Shown here one piece after another: positions 13,830 through 23,372 of a DNA stretch of 64,000 bases. The translations under genes were made by a program, and so were the position numbers. The DNA is taken from NCBI GenBank assembly GCA_905370255.1, contig CAJPKC010000003.1:25805-89804 (forward strand), written 5' to 3'. Under the pieces are notes generated by a model. That model had not been told where the DNA came from. It searched no databases and saw only the letters and a list, made by a program, of their open reading frames with translations. Origin of the DNA: Streptococcus oralis. Its GTDB lineage: Bacteria; Bacillota; Bacilli; Lactobacillales; Streptococcaceae. The stretch's first letter is position 1; each line of letters begins with the position of its first letter.

Positions 13830-15539
13830 CTATAGACGGACGATACCTCGAGCGGTACGTGGTCGTGAAAATGTTCGTTTTAGTTTATCGTCGGTGCCCT
13901 TATACGAGGGATCCATATACGAGACGAGATTATATTTTGTGATTAGTGGTTCGTCCGCGTCCATAGCTGATCCTAAATAGAACGGATTTGGACAAGTTTC
14001 ACGAGTGGCTAAGAAGTCCCAATTAGGGTTCTGTTGTAGGTGATTTTGAATGTGTTGAAGGAAAACCTTTTTTGAAAATGCTGATTTTTTATCACCGCCG
14101 TGTTCATCTTGGTACCATGCTAAATATAGTGCGTATAAGAAGTTCGGTGGGAGTACGTCCCAACTGAATTGACCTTCAAATTCATTCCAAAATTCTACAG
14201 CCGAGTTGTTATCTTCTTTATATTGGGCTAACGCTTTAATGGACGCTTTGGGTGTAATAAACTCAGTGAATGGTTTCATTTCAAGTGCACGTTTTAAGAC
14301 ATATTCGAGAACTTCAGGTCGATGAATATAGTCTTGTTTAATATAAGCACGTTCACCATTATTAGTAAACGAATAAACAAACGGAACAATAATGATTCGT
14401 CGATAGAATGAATCGGATTTGTCTTTTGTTTTAGGCAATCCATTAAGCATTTGAATGTTGATGGCTTTAATTTGAATAGCTATTGGTTTTTCGAATTTAC
14501 GGTTGATGAGGATGTCGTCGCCTGTAATGACAGCCTTGAAGTCTTGGACGGAATCAAGATAAATATCTACAGGGTTTTCATCGGCAATATTCAATGTTTT
14601 CCCCAATAGTTGTTCTTTCATGTATTCGTGTTTGAATGCGGGGATTGGAAGTGACGAATAGTTTTCTTTACCAACTAAATTTTTTAGTAGTTGCCCATAT
14701 GTTCCTTTTCCGTTGTTTCCGACGGAAGAATAAAAGAAGATAGCTTTAGCGTTTACTTGTTTTGGATTGATTGCGCTGGCGATAATTTGCCAAAACAAGG
14801 TATTTGTGTCTTGATCGAACTTATTGATTAAACCACCAGATAAGTCTTTCAACCACGATTCAACGTCCCAGTCAGTGCAGTCCTCATCATTATGAATTGT
14901 GACGAGTTGTGCGTTTGGGTTATAGTTTGTTGCGATTTTTGTGGTTGTGATGTATTCAGGTCGAAATGGTTCTAGTGTTTTTGTTTCACGATTGTAGATA
15001 CCGTTTCCGACAGGTATTAGATGTGCGTCGGACGTTTCTGTTGTGATATTGGCTTTAATTCCGATGATACGCAAACATGTATCTAATTGTGTTTTTGTGG
15101 TTGTTTGGTTAAACGTGTAAATGATCGTTTCAATTAGACGTGTGTCGAATTGATACGTGCCTTGTCTTGGACCCGTGTGTTGATATGTAGCTAGTTCATA
15201 CTTTTTGTTATTTTCCGTTAATACGAGTTGTACAATCGGGATGAATGCGTGTATGATGATTGCGACTTCATCTAAATCGAATTTGAAGTTTCGCCCTTGT
15301 GTGTAATTTGGTTGTTTTCCGACACGTAAGGCTTCATTCATGATATGGATGCGACGTAGATCATTAGCTAAGTCTGAGAATGTTTTAACGAGGTCATCTT
15401 CTGAGTTAATTGCGATTGGGTTTGGATATTCAGATCTCAAGAATTCAATAGTATCAAAAATATAAGGATTCAAGTCAATACTGTATTCCGATTCACATTT
15501 AGTCAGAAAGTCCGCGTCTAACCTTAGTGGCGTAGACAT
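13830..15539 (-). CDS. Primase-helicase 2 (D5/P4-type SF3 replication protein)
   Basis: 569 residues. Walker A SSVGNNGKGTYGQ (~271-278), NIADENP (~318), GDDILINRKFEKPIAIQI and FYRRIIIVPF mark an SF3 helicase of the D5 family. The shared ending AMDADEPLITKYNLVSYMDP places it with primases 1 and 3, but overall it is clearly more distant. It lies 16 bp downstream of a ribbon-helix-helix gene and its sigma-A promoter, with a third iteron type (TGGAGACATT) beyond. Start ATG 15539 behind a GGGGGG-containing leader. Confidence 0.85.
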   Translation of the reverse strand: MSTPLRLDADFLTKCESEYSIDLNPYIFDTIEFLRSEYPNPIAINSEDDLVKTFSDLANDLRRIHIMNEALRVGKQPNYTQGRNFKFDLDEVAIIIHAFIPIVQLVLTENNKKYELATYQHTGPRQGTYQFDTRLIETIIYTFNQTTTKTQLDTCLRIIGIKANITTETSDAHLIPVGNGIYNRETKTLEPFRPEYITTTKIATNYNPNAQLVTIHNDEDCTDWDVESWLKDLSGGLINKFDQDTNTLFWQIIASAINPKQVNAKAIFFYSSVGNNGKGTYGQLLKNLVGKENYSSLPIPAFKHEYMKEQLLGKTLNIADENPVDIYLDSVQDFKAVITGDDILINRKFEKPIAIQIKAINIQMLNGLPKTKDKSDSFYRRIIIVPFVYSFTNNGERAYIKQDYIHRPEVLEYVLKRALEMKPFTEFITPKASIKALAQYKEDNNSAVEFWNEFEGQFSWDVLPPNFLYALYLAWYQDEHGGDKKSAFSKKVFLQHIQNHLQQNPNWDFLATRETCPNPFYLGSAMDADEPLITKYNLVSYMDPSYKGTDDKLKRTFSRPRTARGIVRL

Positions 15540-15555
15540 AGTTTTTACCCCCCGA

Positions 15556-15714
15556 TTATTTTTTTGAACGTTCGTTGCGTTCGTTGAACCATTGAATAAA
15601 AAGGTTCCGGCCTAGTACGCTGAGAGGTAGTCCTTGTGTTTCGGCTTCGAGTGCTAATTTTTCTTTTAGAGCGTCATCTACGACGATAACGATACGTGAG
15701 TCTTTCTTTGTCAT
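15556..15714 (-). CDS. Ribbon-helix-helix (CopG-like) regulator
   Basis: 52 residues starting MTKKDSRIVIVVDDALKEKL, a strand followed by two helices as in RHH/CopG repressors. It is first in a two-gene operon with primase 2. The natural inference is that it represses its own promoter (15754-15782) to set copy number, the role RepCop-type proteins play on other plasmids. A longer frame starts at 15771, but its start would lie inside the promoter. Confidence 0.7.
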   Translation of the reverse strand: MTKKDSRIVIVVDDALKEKLALEAETQGLPLSVLGRNLFIQWFNERNERSKK

Positions 15715-15753
15715 TTTATGGATAAACCTTTCTGTTTTATTAGCTATAAATAC

Positions 15754-15782
15754 ATTATACACTGATTGCAACCAAATGTCAA
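15754..15782 (-). promoter_or_regulatory. Consensus sigma-A promoter of the RHH-primase 2 operon
   Basis: Minus-strand TTGACA (15777-15782), 17-bp spacer, TATAAT (15754-15759). A perfect consensus, about 40 bp before the RHH start. Confidence 0.85.
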
Positions 15783-15859
15783 ATAAATAACCATAATGTG
15801 AAACAAATAATTTATCGACTCAACGAGGTTCGCTATAATATTTTAGGTAATTTACTATA

Positions 15860-16345
15860 AATCTAAAATCGATGTCTCCGTTTTGTCTCCATTTTTTTAT
15901 CAAAAGTGGAGACATTTTCGCCAAAAGTGGAGACATTGTGGAGACATTTCGCGTGCTTGTATAAATTAGGACTATTCGGAATCGATTGGTACGCGTGCTT
16001 TTGCCGGAGTGACCTTTTTATAAATCTCCATATTTTCGTAATGTCTCCATTTTGACCCCCTTTTTTTAACCATATATAGAACCATAAATTAAAATATATA
16101 AAATGATATAGTTTAAGAGTGGTTTAAAATGAATTTTATTAAAAACGTAAAAAGTGGAGACATTCAATAAATTAATTATTTTATAAAATGTAGATATAAT
16201 AAGGGTTTTATTAAATATATTTATTAATTTTATTAAAAAAAATGTCTCCGTTTTCACCTAAAATGTCTCCGTTTTCACCTAAAATGTCTCCGTTTTCACC
16301 TAAAATGTCTCCGTTTTCGTCCGTTTTGTCTCCGTTTTTGAGTCA
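15860..16345. other. Replication origin candidate 2 (TGGAGACATT iterons)
   Basis: More than ten copies of AAAGTGGAGACATT / AATGTCTCCATTTT in both orientations: three within 15903-15950, others near 15870, 16038 and 16150, and a run of five near-perfect 21-bp units (AAAATGTCTCCGTTTTCACCT) at about 16240-16340. AT-rich segments lie between. It sits upstream of the RHH-primase 2 operon. No gene. Confidence 0.65.
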
Positions 16346-16489
16346 TTTTTGGCGTTATTTTGGATAAAATTGCTGAAATAAATTAGGAGATTGTGATTTT
16401 TAGACTTATTATATAGATAATATACCGAATAGCGTTTTACGCGTATTTTGGATGGCGAATTTTTTTGATAAGTTTGGATGATGAATCCT

Positions 16490-16930
16490 CTAAACGAGTT
16501 GATTCTAAAATGGCACCACTTTGGCACCAAAAAGCGGTGTCAGCGAAAAGTCTTATTTGGTGTGGGTTTTCGGACACAAAATCGGTCTGGCACCAGTTTC
16601 GGGGTTGAAAAAACTTATATAGACTTTTTAAGCCTATCATATAAAATAATATAGTTTACGAAGACAAAAATCGAAAGCTAGTTTACTGAAAACTTCTTCG
16701 ACAAAATGTTAAAAAGTGGTGCCAAAGAGCACGTAATCGATTGGTGTTATTAGCTTTAAGAGATGGCACCACTTTTTTCTTAAGTGGTGCCGCTAAAAGA
16801 AATAAATAATAGATAAAACCAACAATAACAAGCGTTTTGACGCGTATTTGACTCGGCACCACTTTTGTTGATTTTGACACCACTTTGTCGAAAATGGCAC
16901 CACTTTTGATGATCATCAAAACAGAAAACA
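16490..16930. other. Second iteron array (GTGGTGCCA type), copy 2
   Basis: TGGCACCACTTT / AAAGTGGTGCCA repeated about nine times, with dense clusters at 16507-16550 and 16850-16910. Diverged duplicate of 13080-13540. No primase of its own follows directly; the TGGAGACATT array and primase 2 come next on the minus strand. Confidence 0.6.
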
Positions 16931-16964
16931 AGTAAGTGCCTCGCACGTAACTCTCTAAATAGAA

Positions 16965-17275
16965 ACCACAATCTATCCCACCAAACGAATCTATCTGCTC
17001 TGCACTCTCTAACTGTTCTAAGCCGGGTCCGGGGCGAAGCCCCGTCTTAGAGAGGTGCGGACGTAGTCCGCTCGCAACCGTCCTCGGTTGCGTTTGAGCG
17101 TACGGTGACGTCTATCGTGCTCGTATACGCTCGTAAAAGAGCCTCTGAGAACGAGAAAACTATTCCGAATATAAATAGATGTCTAATAAAAAAAAAACGC
17201 CTCAGAGGGCGTTTAGGCTGCTTATATGATGTCTATAGAAAAACATCGTACAGTGATGATCAACAGTTATTCGTG
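16965..17275. repeat. Structured repeat A, copy 3
   Basis: Same order of hairpins as copies 1 and 2 (GGGGCgaaGCCCC, GCGGACgtaGTCCGC, AACCGtcctCGGTT, final AAACGCC/GGCGTTT stem), continuing into the stop region of the next gene. Confidence 0.7.
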
Positions 17276-17285
17276 AAAGCGGTTT

Positions 17286-17825
17286 CTACCACCAAAACAT
17301 TCCGTAAATCTCAGACCAAACGTCCAAGAATTTCGCAACATGTTCGCGTTGACGTTCACCATCAGACGCCATGATGATGCGTAATCGTTCAAGTAACCAG
17401 TTTAAAAGGAACGCCTGGGTGCCTTTTAAATGGATGTTTTCTGTTGTGATTTCTGCATGGTGATAGGTCATGACTACTGGTGAGTTTTTCTTATAGATAG
17501 ATAAAATGTTGTATGCGTGACGGAAGAACAATGCCAAGTCCGATAGGTCTGGAATCGTTTTCAGTGCGTGATAGAAACTGTAAATTTGTTCGTGGGCGTT
17601 CTTGAGTGAATTGGCTAATTTTTGATTGTCTGCATTGTCCGACGCTTGCATACTGTACCATGCGATGTTTAGAATAGCATCGTCAGCGTTCCAAGCAACC
17701 TGACTCAAATAACCGTAACGTTTTAATTGACGACGTTCTTTTCGTGATAACGTTTTCGAGTTCTTTTTATGGTAAAAGAATTCGGAGTTTTTAATTCGAT
17801 TTCGCAATTCTTTTTCTGTTAGCAT
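17286..17825 (-). CDS. Hypothetical helical protein
   Basis: 179 residues, last gene of the 25037-17286 operon. Basic N-terminus (KTLSRKERRQLKRYGYL), otherwise all helical (SLKNAHEQIYSFYHALKTI). No family recognised. Confidence 0.6.
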   Translation of the reverse strand: MLTEKELRNRIKNSEFFYHKKNSKTLSRKERRQLKRYGYLSQVAWNADDAILNIAWYSMQASDNADNQKLANSLKNAHEQIYSFYHALKTIPDLSDLALFFRHAYNILSIYKKNSPVVMTYHHAEITTENIHLKGTQAFLLNWLLERLRIIMASDGERQREHVAKFLDVWSEIYGMFWW

Positions 17826-17839
17826 TGATTATTTCCTTT

Positions 17840-18409
17840 CTAAATAACGTGATGCGTATAGTCTTGTTTTAGAAAATCGCTGTCATGTTCGAATAAGATA
17901 GTTGACTCGAGCAATTCTTCTGGTGTGAATTCGTTCGCGTCACGTTTGTTAAAACGCATTCGTGCACGAGATGAGACATCGTGATATCTGTTACGAATCT
18001 TATAATGGATGTATCGATCCAAGAAGACATTGTAACGTTTGATTTCATCAGGTATGACTTCTAAGTCAGCTTCTTTTAGTTTTTCTAAGAAGAATTCTTT
18101 AGTGAGTGGGCTTGAGTTGTCGTTTTGAAGATATTCGTCGGCAATTTTATTGTAGTTGTAGCCGTAGTAGAATGAGAAGCAGAGGAGCGCTATTGTGAAA
18201 AATGGTAGTCTTGTAATAAATCCGATTAGGATTGATGCTACGATGAGTGGAATGATTACGAATTCGGATTTTTTATAAGCTTCTTTCAACAAGTTCTTAT
18301 TTAGCTTATTGAATTCGTGACCGGTTGGCATTTCTTTGAAATATTGATTTTGAATGCGTTCGATTTCTTTTAATCGTTTATAGTCGATTTCGGTTAATAA
18401 GTCGCTCAA
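17840..18409 (-). CDS. Membrane protein
   Basis: 189 residues with a TTG start at 18409 (AGAAAGGAAATAACA before it). Two adjacent hydrophobic segments (about residues 50-68 and 70-85, EFVIIPLIVASILIGFI and FTIALLCFSFYYGY) form a membrane hairpin; both ends are charged and likely cytoplasmic. Unknown role. Confidence 0.6.
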   Translation of the reverse strand: MSDLLTEIDYKRLKEIERIQNQYFKEMPTGHEFNKLNKNLLKEAYKKSEFVIIPLIVASILIGFITRLPFFTIALLCFSFYYGYNYNKIADEYLQNDNSSPLTKEFFLEKLKEADLEVIPDEIKRYNVFLDRYIHYKIRNRYHDVSSRARMRFNKRDANEFTPEELLESTILFEHDSDFLKQDYTHHVI

Positions 18410-18422
18410 TGTTATTTCCTTT

Positions 18423-18902
18423 CTATTTCTGTTCGACGATAGTTTTCGGAATTTGGTAGACGTGACCTTTCTCGATAAAACTATATGCTTCGTCTGTTTC
18501 GCTTGTGATGTTTATCACATTATTATTTTGGAGGATAGATCGTAAGGCGTTTGGATGTTTCGGTTCGATAACGATTTGCCCGCCTGTCTTCGTGAAGGTA
18601 AAATTTTCAGTTAATGGTTGATTTAGCCCTTCGTTTACAGTAAACGTGTCGTGCGCGAATGTGTACGACAAGAATAAGCCCGTCATTAAGAATACGCTAC
18701 TTATGACACTCACGAAGAAGGCTGCGACGTTTATAAACCAGTTGTCTTTTAGGAGTTTTCGATCGAAAATAGTAGGAAAGGCAATCGATAGCGCCATGCA
18801 CGGTGCGACGATAAATAGAAACACGCCGATCGCGTAAAGTGGCAACATGCAAACTGTAACGAGAATAATGTTCATGTGAGGTATTAAGAGTTCTTCTAGC
18901 AT
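18423..18902 (-). CDS. Membrane protein with extracytoplasmic C-terminal domain
   Basis: 159 residues with two long hydrophobic segments (about 13-43 and 58-80), then a soluble tail ending ETDEAYSFIEKGHVYQIPKT. The plan, two membrane segments then a small beta domain, is shared with 20156-20539 and 36794-37168. AGAAAGGACAACT precedes ATG. Confidence 0.6.
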   Translation of the reverse strand: MLEELLIPHMNIILVTVCMLPLYAIGVFLFIVAPCMALSIAFPTIFDRKLLKDNWFINVAAFFVSVISSVFLMTGLFLSYTFAHDTFTVNEGLNQPLTENFTFTKTGGQIVIEPKHPNALRSILQNNNVINITSETDEAYSFIEKGHVYQIPKTIVEQK

Positions 18903-18940
18903 AGTTGTCCTTTCTAATTTGTCTGATGATGTGTTCTATT

Positions 18941-19664
18941 TTATATTTCCTCAATAAGACAGGTTGCCGAATAGCAGGTTTCGTTATTCAACAAGTCATC
19001 GAACAGTTTATAAAATTCATCTTTTTTCTGTTTGTCGTGTTTAATTTGTTTGTATAGCTCTTGTACTTGTTGAATGCGATAGATTGTCTGTCCGTGCGCC
19101 CACAAGGGGCTTTCACTTTTGAAAAGTTGGGCGGGTGACATTGTCTTTTCAATTAATGTTGGCACAGTTATCCCTGCTTGATAATAGGTGCGAATAGGAG
19201 TGAGTCGTGGATTATACGCACCATCAGGGATCTGTGCGTCGAGAAATGTTTTGATATCTTTAAGCGACCAATTCTCGTCGATCATTTGTGCGATATGTTC
19301 CCAGTGACTCCTATTAGAACGGTTGAGTAAGACGCCACAATATTCAGGATGTTTGTTAAGAACTGCTTTTTGAACTCGTTTATTTTTGTCTTGAATGAAA
19401 TGGTTGGGGAAATAACCGGCGTAGGCTAAAGTTCGACGCACTTCACCGTCTTTGTGTGTTTTCCATGTGTCATAATGTTCTTGTGCGCGACCATGTTGAA
19501 TCAACTCAATGAGTAGTCGAGGATCGTTGAGTGCAATTAACTTGTCTATATACAAACCATGCTTCGCCATATAGATACGGTCTTGCTTCGATTTTCGTTG
19601 CAAACAGTACTCCACACTTACAGTTCCGTCTTGTAGAGCGTCTTTGAGTGTTTTTTTTAGCCAT
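18941..19664 (-). CDS. KTMSP-family long member, frameshifted in an A8 tract
   Basis: The RBS AGAAAGGAAGTAGTT and ATG at 19664 open MAKKN and then run out of frame. Removing one A from the eight-A run (T run at 19651-19658) gives MAKKTLKDALQDGTVSVEYC, which joins the main frame and matches the other long paralogues. The body has HEAT-like units (YDTWKTHKDGEVRRTLAYAG) and the family motif IEKTMSPAQLFKSESPLWA near the C-terminus. This is either a sequencing or replication slip, or a slippage switch controlling the protein. Confidence 0.65.
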
Positions 19665-19705
19665 AACTACTTCCTTTCTAATTAATTCTATGTTTTGGCG
19701 TCGTT

Positions 19706-20143
19706 TTACATAAATTCGTCTATGTGTTTCGTGATGACAACATCTCGTCCTAGTTTGTTTTCTAGGATGAAAATGGTTTTGATTGTACTTACGCTAAGAT
19801 TAGTCATCCAGAGCTGATTATCAGCTTTATATAATTGCATAGGTGACATAGTTTTCTCGATTGTGGTTGGTACGAGATCGTATGCTTTAAGTTTTTGACG
19901 TACAGCTTTTTTGAATTCGGGGATATCTTTTCGGAATTTTTTAAATTTTGTAAGAGCTTGTAGGTTTTTTCGATTGGGATTGGTTTCGTCAACGATTGAT
20001 TCTTTGATAGCTTTATATAATTCGTCGACTTTATCCATTCGTAGTTGAATGCGCCAAATGATAGCGATAAAGCACAATAGGGGGATCATTAAAAACGCGG
20101 AGATTCCGGCAAGATGATTCAGTATTAGTATGGCTTCGCGCAT
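19706..20143 (-). CDS. KTMSP-family short member with N-terminal membrane anchor
   Basis: 145 residues. A transmembrane segment at about residues 9-30 (AGISAFLMIPLLCFIAIIW) is followed by a charged linker and the motif IEKTMSPMQLYKADNQLW. It is the only family member with a membrane anchor, so the domain would be held at the cytoplasmic face. Confidence 0.6.
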   Translation of the reverse strand: MREAILILNHLAGISAFLMIPLLCFIAIIWRIQLRMDKVDELYKAIKESIVDETNPNRKNLQALTKFKKFRKDIPEFKKAVRQKLKAYDLVPTTIEKTMSPMQLYKADNQLWMTNLSVSTIKTIFILENKLGRDVVITKHIDEFM

Positions 20144-20155
20144 AAGAATTCCTTC

Positions 20156-20539
20156 CTACCGTTTATCAATTATCACGGGAATCTTGTAAGTTTCGTCTTT
20201 GTAGAGCACGTAGATAGTTTGCTTGTCTTGGCCAATAATTTTGAGTTTGGCTGATTTCAAGTTACTGCTGTGACTGTTTAAGTAAACGTAATTCTTATCG
20301 CGACTCAAATTATAGTCGAGTTTAGATTTTTGACCAGCTGTTGAAATAGCTGTGATGATTATCACAGCTGTTGTGATTAGTGCAAGAATGACACAAATAC
20401 CTGAGCCTAATGAGAATTTCACACATTCGCATATGGCGCCAATAAGTAGTAAGCCACCAAGCGCGCAAAGTCCGATGATGATAATGCTGTCAGTAGTCGT
20501 TAAGATTTTCAACTCGGATAGTAGTTCTGTAAGATCCAT
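20156..20539 (-). CDS. Two-segment membrane protein
   Basis: 127 residues. Hydrophobic segments at about 17-35 and 42-66, then a soluble tail: YVYLNSHSSNLKSAKLKIIG and DETYKIP. The tail resembles that of 36794-37168 (FLESAKLSIE, YYKI), so the two are probably paralogues. Confidence 0.6.
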   Translation of the reverse strand: MDLTELLSELKILTTTDSIIIIGLCALGGLLLIGAICECVKFSLGSGICVILALITTAVIIITAISTAGQKSKLDYNLSRDKNYVYLNSHSSNLKSAKLKIIGQDKQTIYVLYKDETYKIPVIIDKR

Positions 20540-20553
20540 GTTGTGATTCCTTT

Positions 20554-20925
20554 CTATTTATTCGCACGTCGTTTTTCGTACAAAACTTTGTAGAAGCGGT
20601 TGTTCATTTCTACTTGTGGTGAACTGTAGTGACAAGGACTATTTAGGTTTCCGTTCTCATCAAATTTCAGCCAATGATTTGTATTATCTTTGTGCATGTG
20701 AATGATGGTAACGGTGTCGAGCATGTCGTTTTCCATAGCTAATGCCTTGATGGTATCAAGGAAAAGAATGTCGTTAGTTCGGACGATAATGGGCGTTACT
20801 TTTGAGTGTTCGAAAATGGTGGTTGCTTTTCGAATAGTTGTTTCTGGTGCGTCTAACGGTGACGGTTCCAGATTAACGTTGGGCATCACTTTTTCGAGGT
20901 GGTGACCTGTGTAAATGGTAAGCAT
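20554..20925 (-). CDS. Hypothetical protein
   Basis: 123 residues; TPIIVRTNDILFLDTIKALA faintly recalls the C-terminal part of ABC/AAA ATPases, but no Walker motif is present. RBS AGAAAGGAACACAA. Confidence 0.5.
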   Translation of the reverse strand: MLTIYTGHHLEKVMPNVNLEPSPLDAPETTIRKATTIFEHSKVTPIIVRTNDILFLDTIKALAMENDMLDTVTIIHMHKDNTNHWLKFDENGNLNSPCHYSSPQVEMNNRFYKVLYEKRRANK

Positions 20926-20937
20926 TTGTGTTCCTTT

Positions 20938-21411
20938 CTAGTCGTCTTTGTGCCAAATTTCGGTTGTGATGTGGTTGTCATTCGTTGTTTTATTGACAAG
21001 CACGTAACCGTGGTCTTTGAGTAATTGCTTGATGTCGTGATATTTATCGAATGGTTTGAAAATGTTATCGTCAAGATATTCAACCTCTTTACATAGTTTG
21101 AGGTGTCGAATTTGGCAATCTTGATACTGTTGTCGTAGGTAGTTTCTTGATGCTTTATATTCTTTAGAGGTTAATCGCTTCAATGTTCCTGTTTTCGACC
21201 GTAGTTCTTCGAGCTTATCTTTGATTTGTTGTGCTTGTTCTACTACCTGATTAATTTCATCAAGGATTTGGTTTTTAGCATCCTCATGTTCTAGATAGTA
21301 TCGGTGTCGCAATTCGTAGATTTCAGCTTCAAACGAACTGTCGTTCGTATCGAAGTTCACATATGGGTTACAAGTCAAGCTAAGTTTATGTTCTAACGTA
21401 ACATATTTCAT
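20938..21411 (-). CDS. Coiled-coil hypothetical protein
   Basis: 157 residues with a predicted coiled coil over about 35-110 (QILDEINQVVEQAQQIKDKL and onward) and a short C-terminal domain (KQLLKDHGYVLV). Unknown role. Confidence 0.55.
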   Translation of the reverse strand: MKYVTLEHKLSLTCNPYVNFDTNDSSFEAEIYELRHRYYLEHEDAKNQILDEINQVVEQAQQIKDKLEELRSKTGTLKRLTSKEYKASRNYLRQQYQDCQIRHLKLCKEVEYLDDNIFKPFDKYHDIKQLLKDHGYVLVNKTTNDNHITTEIWHKDD

Positions 21412-21423
21412 TGATTTCCCTTT

Positions 21424-21795
21424 CTAGTTATCTTGTTCCGCGACATCGAAAATCTCTTGGATCATTTCGGTCATTGTTTTTACAAGATCATCTGTCGCAT
21501 TGACTGTCTGTTCGTTTTTGTAAAATGCTACGAGTGCATGGTAACTATCAGGCATGTCGCATTCGTCTGCCCATATGGTATATGAGATGTTAATGTTGCC
21601 ACATGTTTTGTGCGCCCATTCTTTACGTTGTTCGTGAACGATTTCGATGAAAATTGTATTATTTTCAAACGGTATCAATTTGCAATTCATTTGGGATGGT
21701 TGTCCGTAGTTGATGAAGAAGAACGTATACGGCTTTTCTTCGTTAAAGTTTTTTAGTTCGGTTTGTAATTTTTGCTCTAGGTTAATGATTTGCAT
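21424..21795 (-). CDS. Hypothetical protein, paralogue of 22617-22982
   Basis: 123 residues from ATG at 21795 (AGAAAGGAAAATATC before it). Shares with its paralogue the block ITYSxWxDxxD / ISYTIWADECD and the ending VKTMTEMIQEIF / VKEMIQEII. The two genes bracket the phosphatase gene, suggesting duplication around it. Confidence 0.6.
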   Translation of the reverse strand: MQIINLEQKLQTELKNFNEEKPYTFFFINYGQPSQMNCKLIPFENNTIFIEIVHEQRKEWAHKTCGNINISYTIWADECDMPDSYHALVAFYKNEQTVNATDDLVKTMTEMIQEIFDVAEQDN

Positions 21796-21808
21796 GATAT
21801 TTTCCTTT

Positions 21809-22600
21809 CTAGTAACTATGATAGCCTGATGCGTCAAGATATCCTTGTTTGATTTCGTATCCTTTTTCGTCGAGTTCGAGGATGTTGATACGTCCATTGA
21901 TAGAACCAGATTTGGATCCACCGTCGATGAAGTAACGTGTTACGTAATTGCGTTCAAGGTCGTGAGGCATGTCTGTCAATGGAACATTTTTGGTATTTCC
22001 ATTGATGAAACTTGTAGGCGTATGTCCCGAAACGATGGTTTTTCCACGAAAATCTGGATGCAATTCGACATGACGTAGCAATGAAAAAGCGCCCTGAATG
22101 TACGGGTCGCGTGTCCAGGTCATAGTTTCTTCGTCTTGTTCTTCAAGCGACAAGTTTAAATCGAATCCTGCGTGGACGAGGATGTTTTTGCCATCTTCTA
22201 AATAGTAGGGAAGATCACGCAACCATTCAAGTTCGTCTGAATAGTGATACAAAAGTTGTTCACGTAAGTCTGATGGCGAACGATAGGTAACACCTAAGTT
22301 CTCAAGAGTTTCTTCGCGACCGTTGAGCCACCATGCGGTTTGGTTGAATGGTCGAAAAGTGGCGTCTAAAATAAAGCGGTCATGGTTGCCGAGGATGGCT
22401 TTTGCTTTACCACTATAGCAAAGGTTTTTGACGTAGCGTAGTGTGTTGATAACGGCGTTTGGTTCTAAATCGACACCGTCGATATAGTCCCCGCCGAAAC
22501 GGATTTCGCAATCCGGGTCTTGCATTTCAGGAAGCGAATCAAGATGTTTGAGGGCTTCGAAATTGGAATGGATGTCTGATAAGTAGAGATATGTTTTCAC
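21809..22600 (-). CDS. Metallophosphoesterase (PPP/calcineurin-like)
   Basis: About 263 residues from a GTG at 22600 (RBS AGAAAGGAAACCCCCGCC). The metal-binding motifs are in order: LSDIHSN (near residue 8), FGGDYIDG (~38), LGNHDR (~70), VHAGFD (~138) and SGHTPT (~195), the pattern of bacterial PPP-type or Ap4A-hydrolase-like phosphatases. The substrate cannot be told; protein phosphates, dinucleotides or RNA ends are all possible. Confidence 0.8.
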   Translation of the reverse strand: MKTYLYLSDIHSNFEALKHLDSLPEMQDPDCEIRFGGDYIDGVDLEPNAVINTLRYVKNLCYSGKAKAILGNHDRFILDATFRPFNQTAWWLNGREETLENLGVTYRSPSDLREQLLYHYSDELEWLRDLPYYLEDGKNILVHAGFDLNLSLEEQDEETMTWTRDPYIQGAFSLLRHVELHPDFRGKTIVSGHTPTSFINGNTKNVPLTDMPHDLERNYVTRYFIDGGSKSGSINGRINILELDEKGYEIKQGYLDASGYHSY

Positions 22601-22616
22601 GGCGGGGGTTTCCTTT

Positions 22617-22982
22617 CTAATTTGGCATATGTTGAGTTTTCGCCTCAATGATTTCTTGAATCATTTCCTTTACAATTGGCTCAAGTTGGTCGGTTTTGTC
22701 GATGGTTCTTTCGGTTTTATAGTCGACTGTTATGTTTGTATAAACGTCTATACAATCATCATCACTCCATGCGGAATACGTAATTGCGACATTCTTGTAA
22801 GTATGTTTGATACGCTGAGGCGTTTGTTCATACGTTGCGATAACAGTTAGGTGATTCAGGTCTTTGTTGATTCTGAAATCGATCTTTATTTCTGGTTCGA
22901 CTTTTACGGTGAATAACATGAACTTGTCTAAATCAATTTTGCTATTGAGCGCTTTTTTAATTTCTAAATCTAAATTTGACAT
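22617..22982 (-). CDS. Hypothetical protein, paralogue of 21424-21795
   Basis: 121 residues from MSNLDLEIKKALNSK; AGAAAGGAAACTT before ATG at 22982. See the paralogue for shared blocks. Confidence 0.6.
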   Translation of the reverse strand: MSNLDLEIKKALNSKIDLDKFMLFTVKVEPEIKIDFRINKDLNHLTVIATYEQTPQRIKHTYKNVAITYSAWSDDDCIDVYTNITVDYKTERTIDKTDQLEPIVKEMIQEIIEAKTQHMPN

Positions 22983-22998
22983 AAGTTTCCTTTCTAAG

Positions 22999-23361
22999 TT
23001 ATCGTCTAAGTTGCGCATAAACGTTTTCTTTTGCTAATTTGTAAGCATTTTCGAATTCAGATTTTGACAGTTTTCTGATTCCGATTGTTTTCGCTATGAT
23101 TCCGCTAATGTTTTGTGCCGATAGACCATTTGTCCATAGTGGATTGTCTAAAGCATATAGCTGATATGGCGACATAGTTTTCTCGATTACGGTTTGTTCG
23201 CGAGTGGCTGCTTCGAATTTTAATTCTAGTCCTCTAAGGTTGATTGGATCGATTGGCGATTCTTGATTGAATAATTGTTTGAGTTCTTCTGGGTCCGGAT
23301 TGATTTCCACGGATAATTTGTCGTACAACTTATACCAATCGTGATAACGGTCTTTTGCCAT
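22999..23361 (-). CDS. KTMSP-family short member
   Basis: 120 residues: a helical N-terminus, then IEKTMSPYQLYALDNPLWT at about 65-83 and a short helical tail (SAQNISGIIAKTIG). Function unknown; see the family finding. Confidence 0.65.
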   Translation of the reverse strand: MAKDRYHDWYKLYDKLSVEINPDPEELKQLFNQESPIDPINLRGLELKFEAATREQTVIEKTMSPYQLYALDNPLWTNGLSAQNISGIIAKTIGIRKLSKSEFENAYKLAKENVYAQLRR

Positions 23362-23372
23362 AGCGTTCCTTT

